A DNA stretch of 64,000 nucleotides from Hydractinia symbiolongicarpus (taxonomy: Eukaryota; Cnidaria; Hydrozoa; Anthoathecata; Hydractiniidae), in assembly GCF_029227915.1 (NCBI RefSeq), contig NC_079875.1, forward strand, positions 31,255,501 to 31,319,500, written 5' to 3'. The position numbers were made by a program, and so were the translations under genes. This document shows, in pieces, positions 22,690 through 32,572 of the stretch (positions within the stretch are counted from its first letter, which is position 1; every line of letters begins with the position of its first letter). The notes beneath the pieces are model-generated. The model saw nothing but the letters and a program-made list of their open reading frames with translations, made no database searches and was not told the origin of the DNA.

Positions 22690-24706
22690 ACTCATCTCTT
22701 TTAGATGCCTCGTTTATCAATTTTACAGAGAAGATATAAGAACCTGAAACGAGGTTGTTGACCCTAAAATGCAATTATCCTGTATCAATACGAAAAATCG
22801 CAAATACATAACATTCGTCTGTTTTAAATGCCTCGTTTATCAATTCTAAGGCCGAAATATATGGAACCTGAGACGAGATTGTTGACCCTAAATTACAATT
22901 ATCCAGTATTAATACAAAAAATCGCTAATATGTGAGACACTCGTCTGTTTTAAATGCCTCGCTAATTAATTTTAAGACTGAAACATATAGAACCTGAGAC
23001 AAGGTTGTCGACCCTAAATCATAATTTTATTTATCAATACGAAAAATCACAAATATATGAGACTAGTCACTTTGAAATGCCTCGTTTATCAATTTTACGA
23101 CTAAAATATGTAGAAACTGAGACGAGGTTGTCGACCCTAAATGGCAATTATCTTCTATCAACACGGAGAATCGCAAATATATCAGATTTGTTTCTTTTAA
23201 ATGCCTCGTTTTTCAAATTTAAGACTAATATATATGGAACAAGAGACGAGATTGTCGTCCCTAAATGACAATTATCTTGTATCAATACGAAAATTGGCAA
23301 ATATATCAGACATTTGTCTCTTTTAAATGCCTCGTTTATCAACTTTACGACTAAAATATATGGAACCTGAGACGAGATTGTCCTGTCTAAATGACAATTA
23401 TCTTGCATCAATACGAACAATCGCAAATACATGTCACTTTGAAATGCCTCGTTTAGGAATTTTACAACTAAAAATATATAGAACCTGAGACGAGGTTGTC
23501 GACCCTAAATGACAATTATCTTGTATCAACACAAAGAATCGCAATAAATGAGACATTTGTTTATTTTAAATGCCTCGTTTATCAATTTTACGGCTAAAAT
23601 ATATAGAACCTGAGACGAGGTTGTCGACCCTAAATGACAATTATCTTGTATCAACACAAAGAATCGGAAATATATGAGCCATTTGTCTCTTTTTAGTAAC
23701 TCGTTTATCAATTTTAAGGCTAAAGTATATAGAACCTGAGACGAGGTTGTTGACCCTAAATGACAATTATCTTGTATCAATACGAAAAATCGCAAATACA
23801 TGTCTCTTTGAAATGCCTCCTTAAGCAATTTTACAACTAAAATATATAGAACCTGAGACGAGGTTGTCGACCCTAAATGACAATTATCTTGTATCAACAC
23901 GAAGAATCGCAAATATATGAGACATTGGTTTCTTTTAAATGCCTCGTTTATTAATTTTACGGCAAAATTATATAGAAACTGAGACGAGGTTGTCGACCCT
24001 AAATAGCAATTATCTTCTATCAACACGGAGAATCGCAAATATATCAGATTTGTTTCTTTTAAATGCCTCGTTTATCAATTTTACGACTAATATATATGGA
24101 ACAAGAGACGAGATTGTCGTCCCTAAATGACAATTATCTTGTATCAATACGAAAATTGGCAAATATATCAGACATTTGTCTCTTTTAAATGCCTCGTTTA
24201 TTAATTTTACGACTAAAAGATATGGAACCTGAGACGAGATTGTCGTCACTAAATGACAATTATCTTGTAATCGCATATACATGACATTCGTCACTTTGAA
24301 ATGCCTTGTTTATCAATTTTACAACTAAAATATATGGAACCTGAGACGAGATTGTCGTCACTAAACGACATCTATCTTGTATCAGCACGAAGAATCGCAA
24401 ATATATGTCTCTTTGAAATGCCTCCTTAACCAATTTTACAACTAAAATATATAGAACCTGAGACGAGGTTGTCGACCCTAAATGACAATTATCTTGTATC
24501 AACACGAAGAATCGCAAATATATGAGACATTTGTTTCTTTTAAATGCCTCGTTTATCAATTTTACGGCTAAATTATATAGAAACTGAGACGAGGTTGTCG
24601 ACCCTAAATGGCAATTATCATCTATCAACACGGAGAATCGCAAATATATCAGATTTGTTTCTTTTAAATGCCTCGTTTATCAATTTTACGACTAATATAT
24701 ATGGAA
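22690..24706 (-). repeat. Satellite array, inverted, ~16 units
   Basis: Continuous 123-bp units on the minus strand. From about 23000 they belong to the subtype with cctgagacgaggttgtcgac and taaatgacaattatcttgta in plus-strand reading. Long repetitive frames result (for example 170 residues at 23526-24038). The segments around 23090-23320 and 23980-24180 are near copies of each other. The array ends where H2 copy C starts. Confidence 0.9.
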
Positions 24707-26105
24707 CTAGCCGGGAAACCCGGCGTCGAAACGCCGGGTTAAGCCACAAGTAAAGGTGTGATCCGGCATTGAACACTCTGTGGAGCGCTTAATAAGAGCC
24801 GTAAACTGTCCCACACGATCAGGTGGAGCGCTTTAGTACAGGTATACAGTATGTCGTTAATCATTTGAAGCGCATACACCATTATAGTGTGCGACTGTTA
24901 CATATTTTTCAAAAAATAACTTTCCCGCAACGATAACTGATATAAAAACAGAGTTTACAAAGTGTTGTTACTCCATCATAGCAAAAACAATCGTCAATTT
25001 TATTTCATTTTGCACAATAACTTTTTGCGCAAGTTAAAAAATTAATCGTGACACTGGGCTGAGCGCTTAGTACAGTTAAACCGTGTTGCACAGCGTATAG
25101 GAATAATACCCTTTTGAAAAAAACTTTCTCGCAGACACAGGGCTGAGCGGTTAGTCCAGGCGTGATTCCCAAGAAAGTTTAAAAATTAATTGTCACAGTG
25201 GTGGGCTGACCTTAGTATATACAGGTAAACGGTGTTGCACATGCCCATAGGCGTAACAGCCTTTTACAAAAAACAGTCTGTTTTTAACACTGGGCTAACC
25301 GCTTAGTACAGTTAAACACAGTTGAACAAGCGCATAAGGCGTATTACCCTTTTCCAAAAATGTTCATTGCAACTTTGGTTTAAATAAAAACAAAGGGAAC
25401 AGTCTGTCGTTACTCGTCCAGCCAAAACAATCGCTCAGCCATTTCATTTGCAGAAAAAGTTTGCAGAAAAATAATAAAATATGTAGCTATACCTAGCTAG
25501 CTAACTGCATTTAGCATAAAAATTATATATTGCTTAAGAATATTGTTGTAGCCAAACTGCATTTTTATACTTTCACTTTTTAAGGAGCTAGCTAAATAGC
25601 CACAGCCTCAACATAAAAATAAATGTTGGCTAGGATAAAAAGCTCTTATACCAAACAGAATAGCAATAAGTGAGGCTCTAGCTAGCTAGTAGCTATAGCT
25701 AGCTAATCTTCGTTCCTAGCCAAACATCCTAAAACTGGTGCGTTTAAGATCTGTACGTGGCTAAAAAACGTCACAATATATTTATCCTAACATTGAAAAC
25801 AAACAGAAAACAAATATTACAAATATATAAGGCTTTTAGAAGATAAAAAAGTCAAACAGGCCTACAAACCTCACACACTGACCACAACACGACCATTATC
25901 AAAATGGCCTTCGTTCCGCGAAGATCTTGGTTTTTTTTTAAAGAATCAGGCGTTGTGAATGGTATTCCACGCGCGAGCGGTCAAAACAAAGTCGGTAAAA
26001 ATATATCGCATTTGGTATTGGTGCGCATTATAAAAATTTCGTGATTCCGTTACGGGACGCGGCTCTCGCGGACAGACAGACAAAATACGGCTATTATTAA
26101 AGAGA
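24707..26105 (-). mobile_element. Helitron-like element H2, copy C, ~1.4 kb
   Basis: Nearly identical to copy A over its whole length (offset 4655-4656 bp, scattered single-base differences). The 3' end on the minus strand is the clearest in the window: an eight-base perfect stem with TTCG loop, CCCGGCGTTTCGACGCCGGG (24719-24738), then TTTCCCGG and CTAG (24707-24710) followed by T. The 5' end near 26105 starts TCTCTTTAATAATAG and is flanked by satellite. It lies in satellite on both sides. The flanks do not rejoin as one uninterrupted unit, so part of a unit was lost, or satellite was already joined to the element when it moved. Confidence 0.65.
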
Positions 26106-27235
26106 CTCATCTCTTTTAGATGCCTCGTTTATCAATTTTACAGAGAAGATATAAGAACCTGAAACGAGGTTGTTGACCCTAAAATGCAATTATCCTGTAT
26201 CAATACGAAAAATCGCAAATACATAACATTCGTCTGTTTTAAATGCCTCGTTTATCAATTCTAAGGCCGAAATATATGGAACCTGAGACGAGATTGTTGA
26301 CCCTAAATTACAATTATCCAGTATTAATACAAAAAATCGCTAATATGTGAGACACTCGTCTCTTTTAAATGCCTCGCTAATTAATTTTAAGACTGAAACA
26401 TATAGAACCTAAGACAAGGTTGTCGACCCTAAAACATAATTTTATTTATCAATACAAAAAATCACAAATATATAAGACTCGTCTCTTTGAAATCCCTCGT
26501 TTATCAATTTTACAGGTTAAGAACCTGAAACGAGGTTGTTGACCCTAAAATGCAATGATCCTGTATCAATACGAAAAATCGCAAGTACATGAGACTCGTC
26601 ACTATTAAATGCCTCGTTTATCAATTCCACGGCCAAGATATAAAAACCTAACACGCATTTGTTGACCCTAAATTACAATTATCCTGTGCTCATACAAAAA
26701 ATCGCAAATATATGAGACACTCGTCTCTTTTAAATCCCTCGGTTATCAATTTTACAGGGAAGATATAAGAACCTGAAACGAGGTTGTTGACCCTAAAATG
26801 CAATTATCCTGTATCAATACGAAAAATCGCAAATATATGACACTTGTCTCTTTTAAATGCCTCGTTTATCAATTCCACGGCCAACATATAAGAACCTAAA
26901 AAGCAGTTGTCGACCCTAAATTACAATTATCCTGTGCTCATACAAAAAATCGCTAATATATGAGACACTCGTCTCTTTTAAATCCCTCGGTTATCAATTT
27001 TACAGGGAAGATATAAGAACCTGAAACGAGGTTGCTGACCCTAAAATGCAATTATCCTGTATCAATACGAAAAATCGCAAATACATAACACTCGTCTGTT
27101 TTAAATGCCTCGTTTATCAATTCTAAGGCCGAAATATATGGAACCTGAGACGAGGTTGTTGACCTTAAATGACAATTATCTTGTATGAATACGAAAAATG
27201 GCAAATATATAACACTTGTGACTTTTAAATGCCTT
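26106..27235 (-). repeat. Satellite array, inverted, right end
   Basis: About nine units, most of the H2-adjacent subtype. 26106-26430 matches 21450-21730 and 22690-23010, and 26620-27110 matches 21840-22340. The last recognisable unit fades at about 27235 (tttaaatgccttcttag). Confidence 0.9.
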
Positions 27236-27287
27236 CTTAGAATGTCAAATTTAAAATTACGTGCCTATTTTAAACTGTTTGTACATC

Positions 27288-27295
27288 TATAAAAG
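27288..27295 (+). promoter_or_regulatory. TATA box of a broken gene
   Basis: TATAAAAG lies about 30 bases before a plausible transcript start and 68 bases before an ATG (27356). A similar box precedes two other unknown coding stretches (29650 and 31133). Confidence 0.4.
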
Positions 27296-27355
27296 GATGG
27301 AAGGCGGAACAAGCCTCTTAGACAGTGTTTTGTAGCAGGCTGTTCATCCAGCGAC

Positions 27356-28150
27356 ATGGTTAGTTTCGTTTAAAGAAATTGCCCAACATCGCCTAAGCAC
27401 TTAGAAATCAAGTTATTAGAGCCATTAGGAAATACAACATTGAAAATTTTGAGGCAAATGTCGAAAAGATTTTATCAGATGCTAAAAGAGACTTAACGAA
27501 GAATCCTAATGTTATATACGACGTTATGGTTCATCATTCCATTACTTTGGTAATGTTGGCGAATGCTCAGTTGGAAATCTTTTATTCAATGGCATACGTG
27601 TACTTGAAAACCTGAGTCTAGAAGCAATGAATTTTCACAAATTCGTTTATTAACATTGTGAAAATAATGTAACGCAAATTGATATCTGGAATGGAATTAC
27701 GCTATGTTTATTTTACTAACGAAGAATTTTCGTCTTTCTTAACTTGGGAAGAAATGGGTCAAGACTACCATTTTTATTAGAAAAAAGTTGGCGCAATATG
27801 TAAATCAAATATTATCGAAGTTGTTGTTGCACTGAGCGATGTAAGCATACGAACTTAAATAAATGCATATGAAACCACGCCAGCATCTCTTGAGTACCTA
27901 AATGCCATATTGTATTCTTGACGAACTTTTTGGAAAATTTACCTATTGGTGTGGAGTATTCCGAAATCCCAGAAGGATATATTAGATCTACTATTTGCGT
28001 AGGAGTGGAAGAAGTTCTTATAAGTTGTCAAGATCAACTCTCCTGCACACAACCAAAGAATTGATAACAATTAGAAATGGGCTTAGCACAAAGGAAATAG
28101 AATCAGATTTGTTTTTGTCTTCAGAAATTCTTCAGTAAACTGATTGGGAT
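27356..28150 (+). pseudogene. Decayed unknown gene
   Basis: After ATG 27356 the frame breaks at once, but coding-like sequence follows. It includes KYNIENFEANVEKILSDAKR and TKNPNVIYDVMVHH (27428-27545), then in another frame FSSFLTWEEMGQDYHF, then CKSNIIEVVVALSDVS, then TPASLEYLNAILY. At least five stops or frameshifts interrupt about 250 codons. I do not recognise the family. It lies on the same strand as the other unknown genes up to 32.1 kb and has its own TATA box, so it may be the dead first member of that cluster. Confidence 0.35.
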
Positions 28151-28425
28151 ATTTCGACAGCAACGTCTACTTTGCAAGAGATGTTCTTGTGTAGCGAACA
28201 TTTTCTAAGATGATATATTAACTAACCCTTTGTTAGTTAGGTTTAGTTAACTTTTTAGAAAAAATCAATTTATAATGATATTAAATACTGGATTCTGAAC
28301 AGGCAATGCATCAAAAACATTTTATGCTTTTTGCGTTTGTTTTGTCACGTAACAGTTTTAAATTGGATATTTTTTAGCTCTGATTATGTTGTTTCATACA
28401 TTCCAATAAATTTGCCAACTAATAG

Positions 28426-28676
28426 CCTTGTGGTAGCGCGTTCGCTTCCAGTGTGGGAGGTCTTGGGTTCAAACTCCAGCTGAGTCATGCCAGAGACTAT
28501 AAAAGTGTGAATCTATTCTTTCTGCTTAGCGCTCAGCATGAGAATAGGATTGATATCTTAGGTGGTTGTCTAGTTAAGCGAATGCTGTGCTTACACGACT
28601 TTCGTAGCTCAAATGAGCTCAGCCTACAGTTTTAGCCACGTGAATCATGGGTTACTTTGTCTAATATAACGTGACC
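28426..28676 (+). mobile_element. tRNA-derived SINE
   Basis: The head resembles a tRNA gene, with an A-box-like GTGGTAGCGCG (28430-28440) and a B box GGTTCAAACTCC (28466-28477) at normal tRNA spacing. The head is followed by an unrelated body of about 180 bp, which includes gctcaaatgagctcagccta and ends near ctaatataacgtgacc. That is the layout of a SINE transcribed by RNA polymerase III. No second copy occurs in the window and no target-site duplication was identified, so the exact borders are uncertain. Confidence 0.55.
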
Positions 28677-28932
28677 TTTTCTAGGACATATGGCACCTCA
28701 ACAAGGGTCTTTGATCAGAAGGTCATTTTCAAGAAACAAAGAAAGGGTATGTTTAGCTAATTAGTATAGCCTTACTTACACCTAAAGGTAGCTAGCATAA
28801 AACTGCTTACTTAGCTGAAATAATAATGTAACTTAGATAACATATAGCAAACTAGCTAGCTAACATAAAAAAAAACAGTACCATATATGTCAATGTCCGT
28901 AGCGGTAGAAAACACAACTATTTGCCAGACAA

Positions 28933-29238
28933 ATGTACAACTTTATTGACGAAGTAAAATGTTCGTATAAAGAAGAATTTATTTCACTTAAAACTGTTCT
29001 TCTGTCCGACAGGATTATAGTAAAAAGCGGTAGTGGTTATGGCGGCTACATAGCGGATAGTATTAGGAAACATTCAAAACGCACTTTCTGTAAAACGATG
29101 ATAAAGTACCAATATTTAATTCAAAATTTTACCAAACAAACGGAAAATACATTCACGTACAACTGCAAAAACCCTCCGATTTCACACATTGCTAGAACAT
29201 TGAAATATTTTCAATTCTGCAAGGCTATCGGAGTGTAG
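28933..29238 (+). CDS. Unknown 101-residue protein
   Basis: ATG at 28933 opens MYNFIDEVKCSYKEEF, then SGSGYGGYIADSIRKHSKR, then ISHIARTLKYFQFCKAIGV. It is basic, has no signal peptide or membrane segment, and I do not recognise it. A splice acceptor (tttgccag, ending at 28928) lies just before the ATG. A possible upstream exon starts with ATG at 28690 (MAPQQGSLIRRSFSRN) and ends at GTATGT (28747). Joined this way the frame is off by one base, so either the exon pairing is wrong or the gene is broken. It lies between a decayed neighbour (27.4-28.1 kb) and another at 29.8 kb, all on the plus strand. Confidence 0.35.
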   Translation: MYNFIDEVKCSYKEEFISLKTVLLSDRIIVKSGSGYGGYIADSIRKHSKRTFCKTMIKYQYLIQNFTKQTENTFTYNCKNPPISHIARTLKYFQFCKAIGV

Positions 29239-29649
29239 GAATAAGGTGGTGAGATTGCATGCTGCTTTATGTAGTACTCTTTTTTGGAGTTACCTCTGTG
29301 ATGTGGCGTACCAAATTACTAAGACAATACCGTCTTCCTGAAAAACTTGTACATGTACTTGTACACGACTATGTGACACAGAGTAGTGACAATTGCTTTA
29401 TGGAATTATTTTTTTGAAAAAAGATTTTTCGATGCTCTGTATTGCACTGTTAGTAACAGTTTCTTTTCATTTAATACGCATATGCTTGGGTTTCAGGACT
29501 CGGGGCCGTGCGGAACATTTACTGTTACGTATGTTATATGCCTCCACTGTGGAGATAGAAACTTGAATTTTATGTTTCAGTTCTTCACCATACAGTTTTA
29601 AAAAACAAACATCCGCTATATGTTTATATCTTCAGGGATTTTAGTAAAG
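29239..29649. other. Non-coding spacer
   Basis: No gene supported. A short open frame at 29386-29601 begins at a non-ATG codon and shows no motif. Confidence 0.4.
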
Positions 29650-29657
29650 TATAAAAG
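29650..29657 (+). promoter_or_regulatory. TATA box
   Basis: TATAAAAG stands about 30 bases before tcaaagtcagtagtcgc, a plausible initiator region. A possible intron runs from GTAATACG near 29722 to cttttag at 29809, and its acceptor is followed at once by ATG (29810). Confidence 0.4.
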
Positions 29658-29809
29658 CAGCGTGTGATATTCAAAGTCAGTAGTCGCTTGGTTGATATTG
29701 GTCGACGTAAACATTGAAGGGTAATACGTTTTTCACAAATCAGTTATATGAAAATGTTGTCATTAATTATAACATTTGCTGCCTCATTTACATTTTTACT
29801 TGCTTTTAG

Positions 29810-30205
29810 ATGTCGCGTCGTACCAAAAAGGCTGTGTAAATTTTTGATCATTTCCTTAAAGATTTTCTTAGGCGATACGGTCCAGCCACTATACCAAATA
29901 CGGCCACGGATTGAGACTTCGGAAAAAAGTTAAAACCGTTTACATGTAAATGGCTAAACAGGGCATCCGTGGCCTATTCCGAGTTGGCAGCAACACTCGC
30001 CCCACATTGGAAAATCTTAACATCAAAATTACCATCGTTTATAAAAAAACCGATTTCGAAATTTACCTTTGACAGGGTCACCAACATTAATGACGCCATT
30101 ATACCACTTAATAATAAATTGGATGGTCACAAAGCCACCAGTATGCAATACAAAAAGGCTGCAATTGCGATCACTGGTGTACAAGAGGATGAAAACGACG
30201 AATAG
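29810..30205 (+). pseudogene. Decayed unknown gene
   Basis: The ATG right after a splice acceptor starts MSRRTKKAV and stops after nine codons. Other frames then look coding: RRYGPATIPNTAT, and from about 29969 AYSELAATLAPHWK followed by FDRVTNINDAIIPLNNK and YKKAAIAITGVQEDENDE up to a stop at 30205. The acidic end and regular composition argue that this was a real protein of about 130 residues with a basic N-terminus, now frameshifted. No family recognised. Its position under a TATA box matches its neighbours. Confidence 0.3.
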
Positions 30206-31132
30206 AGATTTTACAAATACATAAATGATATGACGAGTAGAGGCGCGAGCATGTATCTGGCTGCATTGCATTAAAAGGTAGCGAAGTATGTTCATTTTCA
30301 TCTCGACGATACTGGAAAAGCTGGAGGGGCAGATAAACCCGAGTGGAAAGATTTTAAATCTACTCTATCCTTGAATAATTATATAACAATACTAAAGGTA
30401 CAACTGATTCCAAGAACACAAGCACAAACGATAAAAGAAGAAGACAGTCATTTTTGTCTATGCTTGATGTAAGTTAAATGTTACATGATATAAAGTGTTT
30501 AAAAGGATAGTACTACTTTTACAGTACAGAAAGTTGCAATTTCATCAAACTGAAAAACCATTTTAGCAATTTGAAAAGCAACAACGAACGCGTGAAGTGC
30601 AAGTATCTTCCACTTGTGTAAGTGTAATTTTGTAAGAAATATTGATCGAATAAAAATTATGTGCAGCTGTTATATAATATTTCAATTTAGATTGGACAAA
30701 CACGAACAACTCGTAGGACGACCAGGTAGGTTATACTTTGTATAATATACCTAACTAACTTTAGCACTAATAAATATGAACCTGTGGTTATTTAGAATGA
30801 TGATTACTCAAATTTACTAGAGACGAAGAAGAAAAAGAAAACAACAGAAATACGTAGTATTTTTATCCAAGACTTGCAAGTAAAGAAAAATGAACTAATA
30901 AATACGGATTTACATCTTTTCATAAAATGTTCCGCTTTACTTTTAATAAAATATTTTTTTCTTATTAAGAAAGAATAAGTACTTTTTATTTTGTAATTAA
31001 TTCTTCACTTCACCCTAAATTTTACTCAAGAGTAAATTTAAGGGCGTGATTATATTTTCCCTAAATAATCATTTTTTATTTTCAAACATACTTAAGAGTA
31101 AATTTGAGCGTGCATATTAGTTTAAAAAACTG
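30206..31132 (+). other. Possible exon debris, not resolved
   Basis: Contains short coding-like pieces with intron-like borders (for example an acceptor atttcaatttag near 30691 and a donor gtaggt near 30725, then atttag near 30795 before a Lys-rich segment LLETKKKKKTTE). I could not join them into one open frame. 30940-31110 is AT-rich, with an imperfect repeat of taagagtaaattt. Confidence 0.3.
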
Positions 31133-31140
31133 TATAAAAA
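31133..31140 (+). promoter_or_regulatory. TATA box of the gene at 31245
   Basis: TATAAAAA stands 112 bases upstream of the ATG at 31245. It is the third TATA box on this strand in 4 kb. Confidence 0.4.
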
Positions 31141-31244
31141 AAGTTGAAAATAACAGAAATTTAGATTATGCAGTATAGTTACGTGTGCTGTGCTACAAGC
31201 GTCGTTGTTGGCAAAAAAAACATTTATTTTAATTTTCTTCAAAC

Positions 31245-32136
31245 ATGTCTTCAAAAAAGAGCAGTGCGTCAGAGTAAGTGTTTTATGTACATGATATAAT
31301 GATATAAATCTATGTAATGGAATCATTGACATTTTAAAACATTATTTTATATTTATTTAGATGATACGCTCCGTCCTTCACAAACGGTCCAACAAAATAT
31401 AAAGAAAATCTCGCCGTGGGGTAAGTTGTGATTGTAATAACGTTATATGTTGCTTTTTATGCATTGGAATGATGTTTTAAATAATTTCTTATCAGATGGC
31501 GTTTCCAAAGCTTGTTTGAAAACTCAATCTTCTGAGTTCCTATGTAGACCAAGCGTCGCATTATCAGAAACAGCGTCATCTCTCCACAACAATATAATTG
31601 CTTTTGCCGATTTACGGAAAAAATTGAAGACTAAATACTTAAAACCCTTTGCGCGGTACTTGGATACTGTGCAAGACGCATTAAAAACTGTCGATTCGAA
31701 GCACAAAGGTGCGAAAATAGATGTACGTGATGCGATAAAGCAGTTGGGAGAATTTTTCACCACGAAAGATGCCTATGTAGTGGAATATGCGAAGTTGTTG
31801 GGGAAGCTGGGTGCTTGTCTTTATAGTCTAAGCACCCATTACAGTGTAGCAAGGTTTGCGTTTACCCACCCTCAATGGGTAAAGGCAAACATGCTACAAT
31901 GTATTCCCGAATTCGGAAGCTTTTATGGGAATCCGACCACATATAATTACCTTGAGGGACTGTGTTTGCAGTTTGCTTCCTGTTCTTTGAGGGATGTACC
32001 ACAGGATACTAATTCTACAGATTTAGATACGTTGTTGGAAAAAACCTTTTACAATGATTCTTCTGACTCTAGCGAACGGGAGCTTTCCCCAACTCCTCCA
32101 AGTAAAAAATTAAAAAAAAAGAAAACGAAAAAATAG
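31245..32136 (+). CDS. Unknown ~240-residue protein, three short-intron exons
   Basis: Exon 3 (31496-32136) carries 212 codons. Exon 2 (31361-31420) joins it in phase, reading SQTVQQNIKKISPW across to DGVSKACLK, through a 75-bp intron with GTAAGT and TTATCAG borders. A first exon probably starts at ATG 31245 (MSSKKSSAS). Its obvious donor (GTAAGT at 31274) leaves the frame one base off; a weaker donor at 31267 would fit. The protein has a helical middle (FADLRKKLKTKYLKPFARYL), an aromatic segment (FGSFYGNPTTYNYLEGL) and a Ser/Asp tail ending in the basic run SKKLKKKKTKK, a possible nuclear signal. No signal peptide or membrane span. The family is not recognised. An AATAAA follows 45 bases after the stop. 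It is the only well-preserved member of the unknown cluster. Confidence 0.55.
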
Positions 32137-32180
32137 AATAATATGTTGTGTTTATGAAAAAGATAGGTGTAGTTTATTTC

Positions 32181-32186
32181 AATAAA
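32181..32186 (+). terminator. Poly(A) signal
   Basis: AATAAA 45 bases after the stop codon at 32136, followed by a T/GT-rich stretch. It fits 3' end formation for the preceding gene. Confidence 0.6.
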
Positions 32187-32193
32187 CGTTTTT

Positions 32194-32572
32194 GAACAAT
32201 GTACTTTGTGTTTTTTTCCCGTACTAATGTTTTCTTAATGATCAAGGATAATGCGCTGCGCCAATGTTATTTTCAACATACATTACTAAAATACTTTTAT
32301 TTTCAATATGGCAAATTAAAAAGTCTACTTTATAATATCTTAATGACTTATAGTACAGTTAAGTGTGATTCTTTGTTAAATGCGCATTTAAAGAATATAA
32401 TAAATACAAAAAAATTGTTGGAACAATGTACTTTGTATTTTTTATTCCCATACTAATGGTTCCTTAATGATCATGGATAATGCGCTGCGCCAATGTTATT
32501 TCCTATAAACATTACTGAAATGCCTTTATTTATTTTCGATATTGCAAATTAAAAGTCTACTTTAAAATTATC
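32194..32572 (+). repeat. Imperfect tandem duplication, 227-bp period
   Basis: gaacaatgtactttgt at 32194 recurs at 32421, and both copies continue through gataatgcgctgcgccaatg to gcaaattaaaa and agtctacttt. The first copy begins just after the poly(A) signal of the unknown gene. Confidence 0.85.

Noticed and set aside
23526-24038. 170-residue open frame in the satellite
   Set aside because: It is built from repeats of the 41-codon satellite unit; identical-type frames occur in every array. Period divisible by three explains the openness.
28429-28500. True tRNA gene
   Set aside because: A and B boxes are present, but the acceptor stem halves do not pair and a SINE-like body follows.
29386-29601. 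71-residue plus-strand frame
   Set aside because: Starts at a non-ATG codon, no motif, Phe-rich as expected of AT-rich random sequence.
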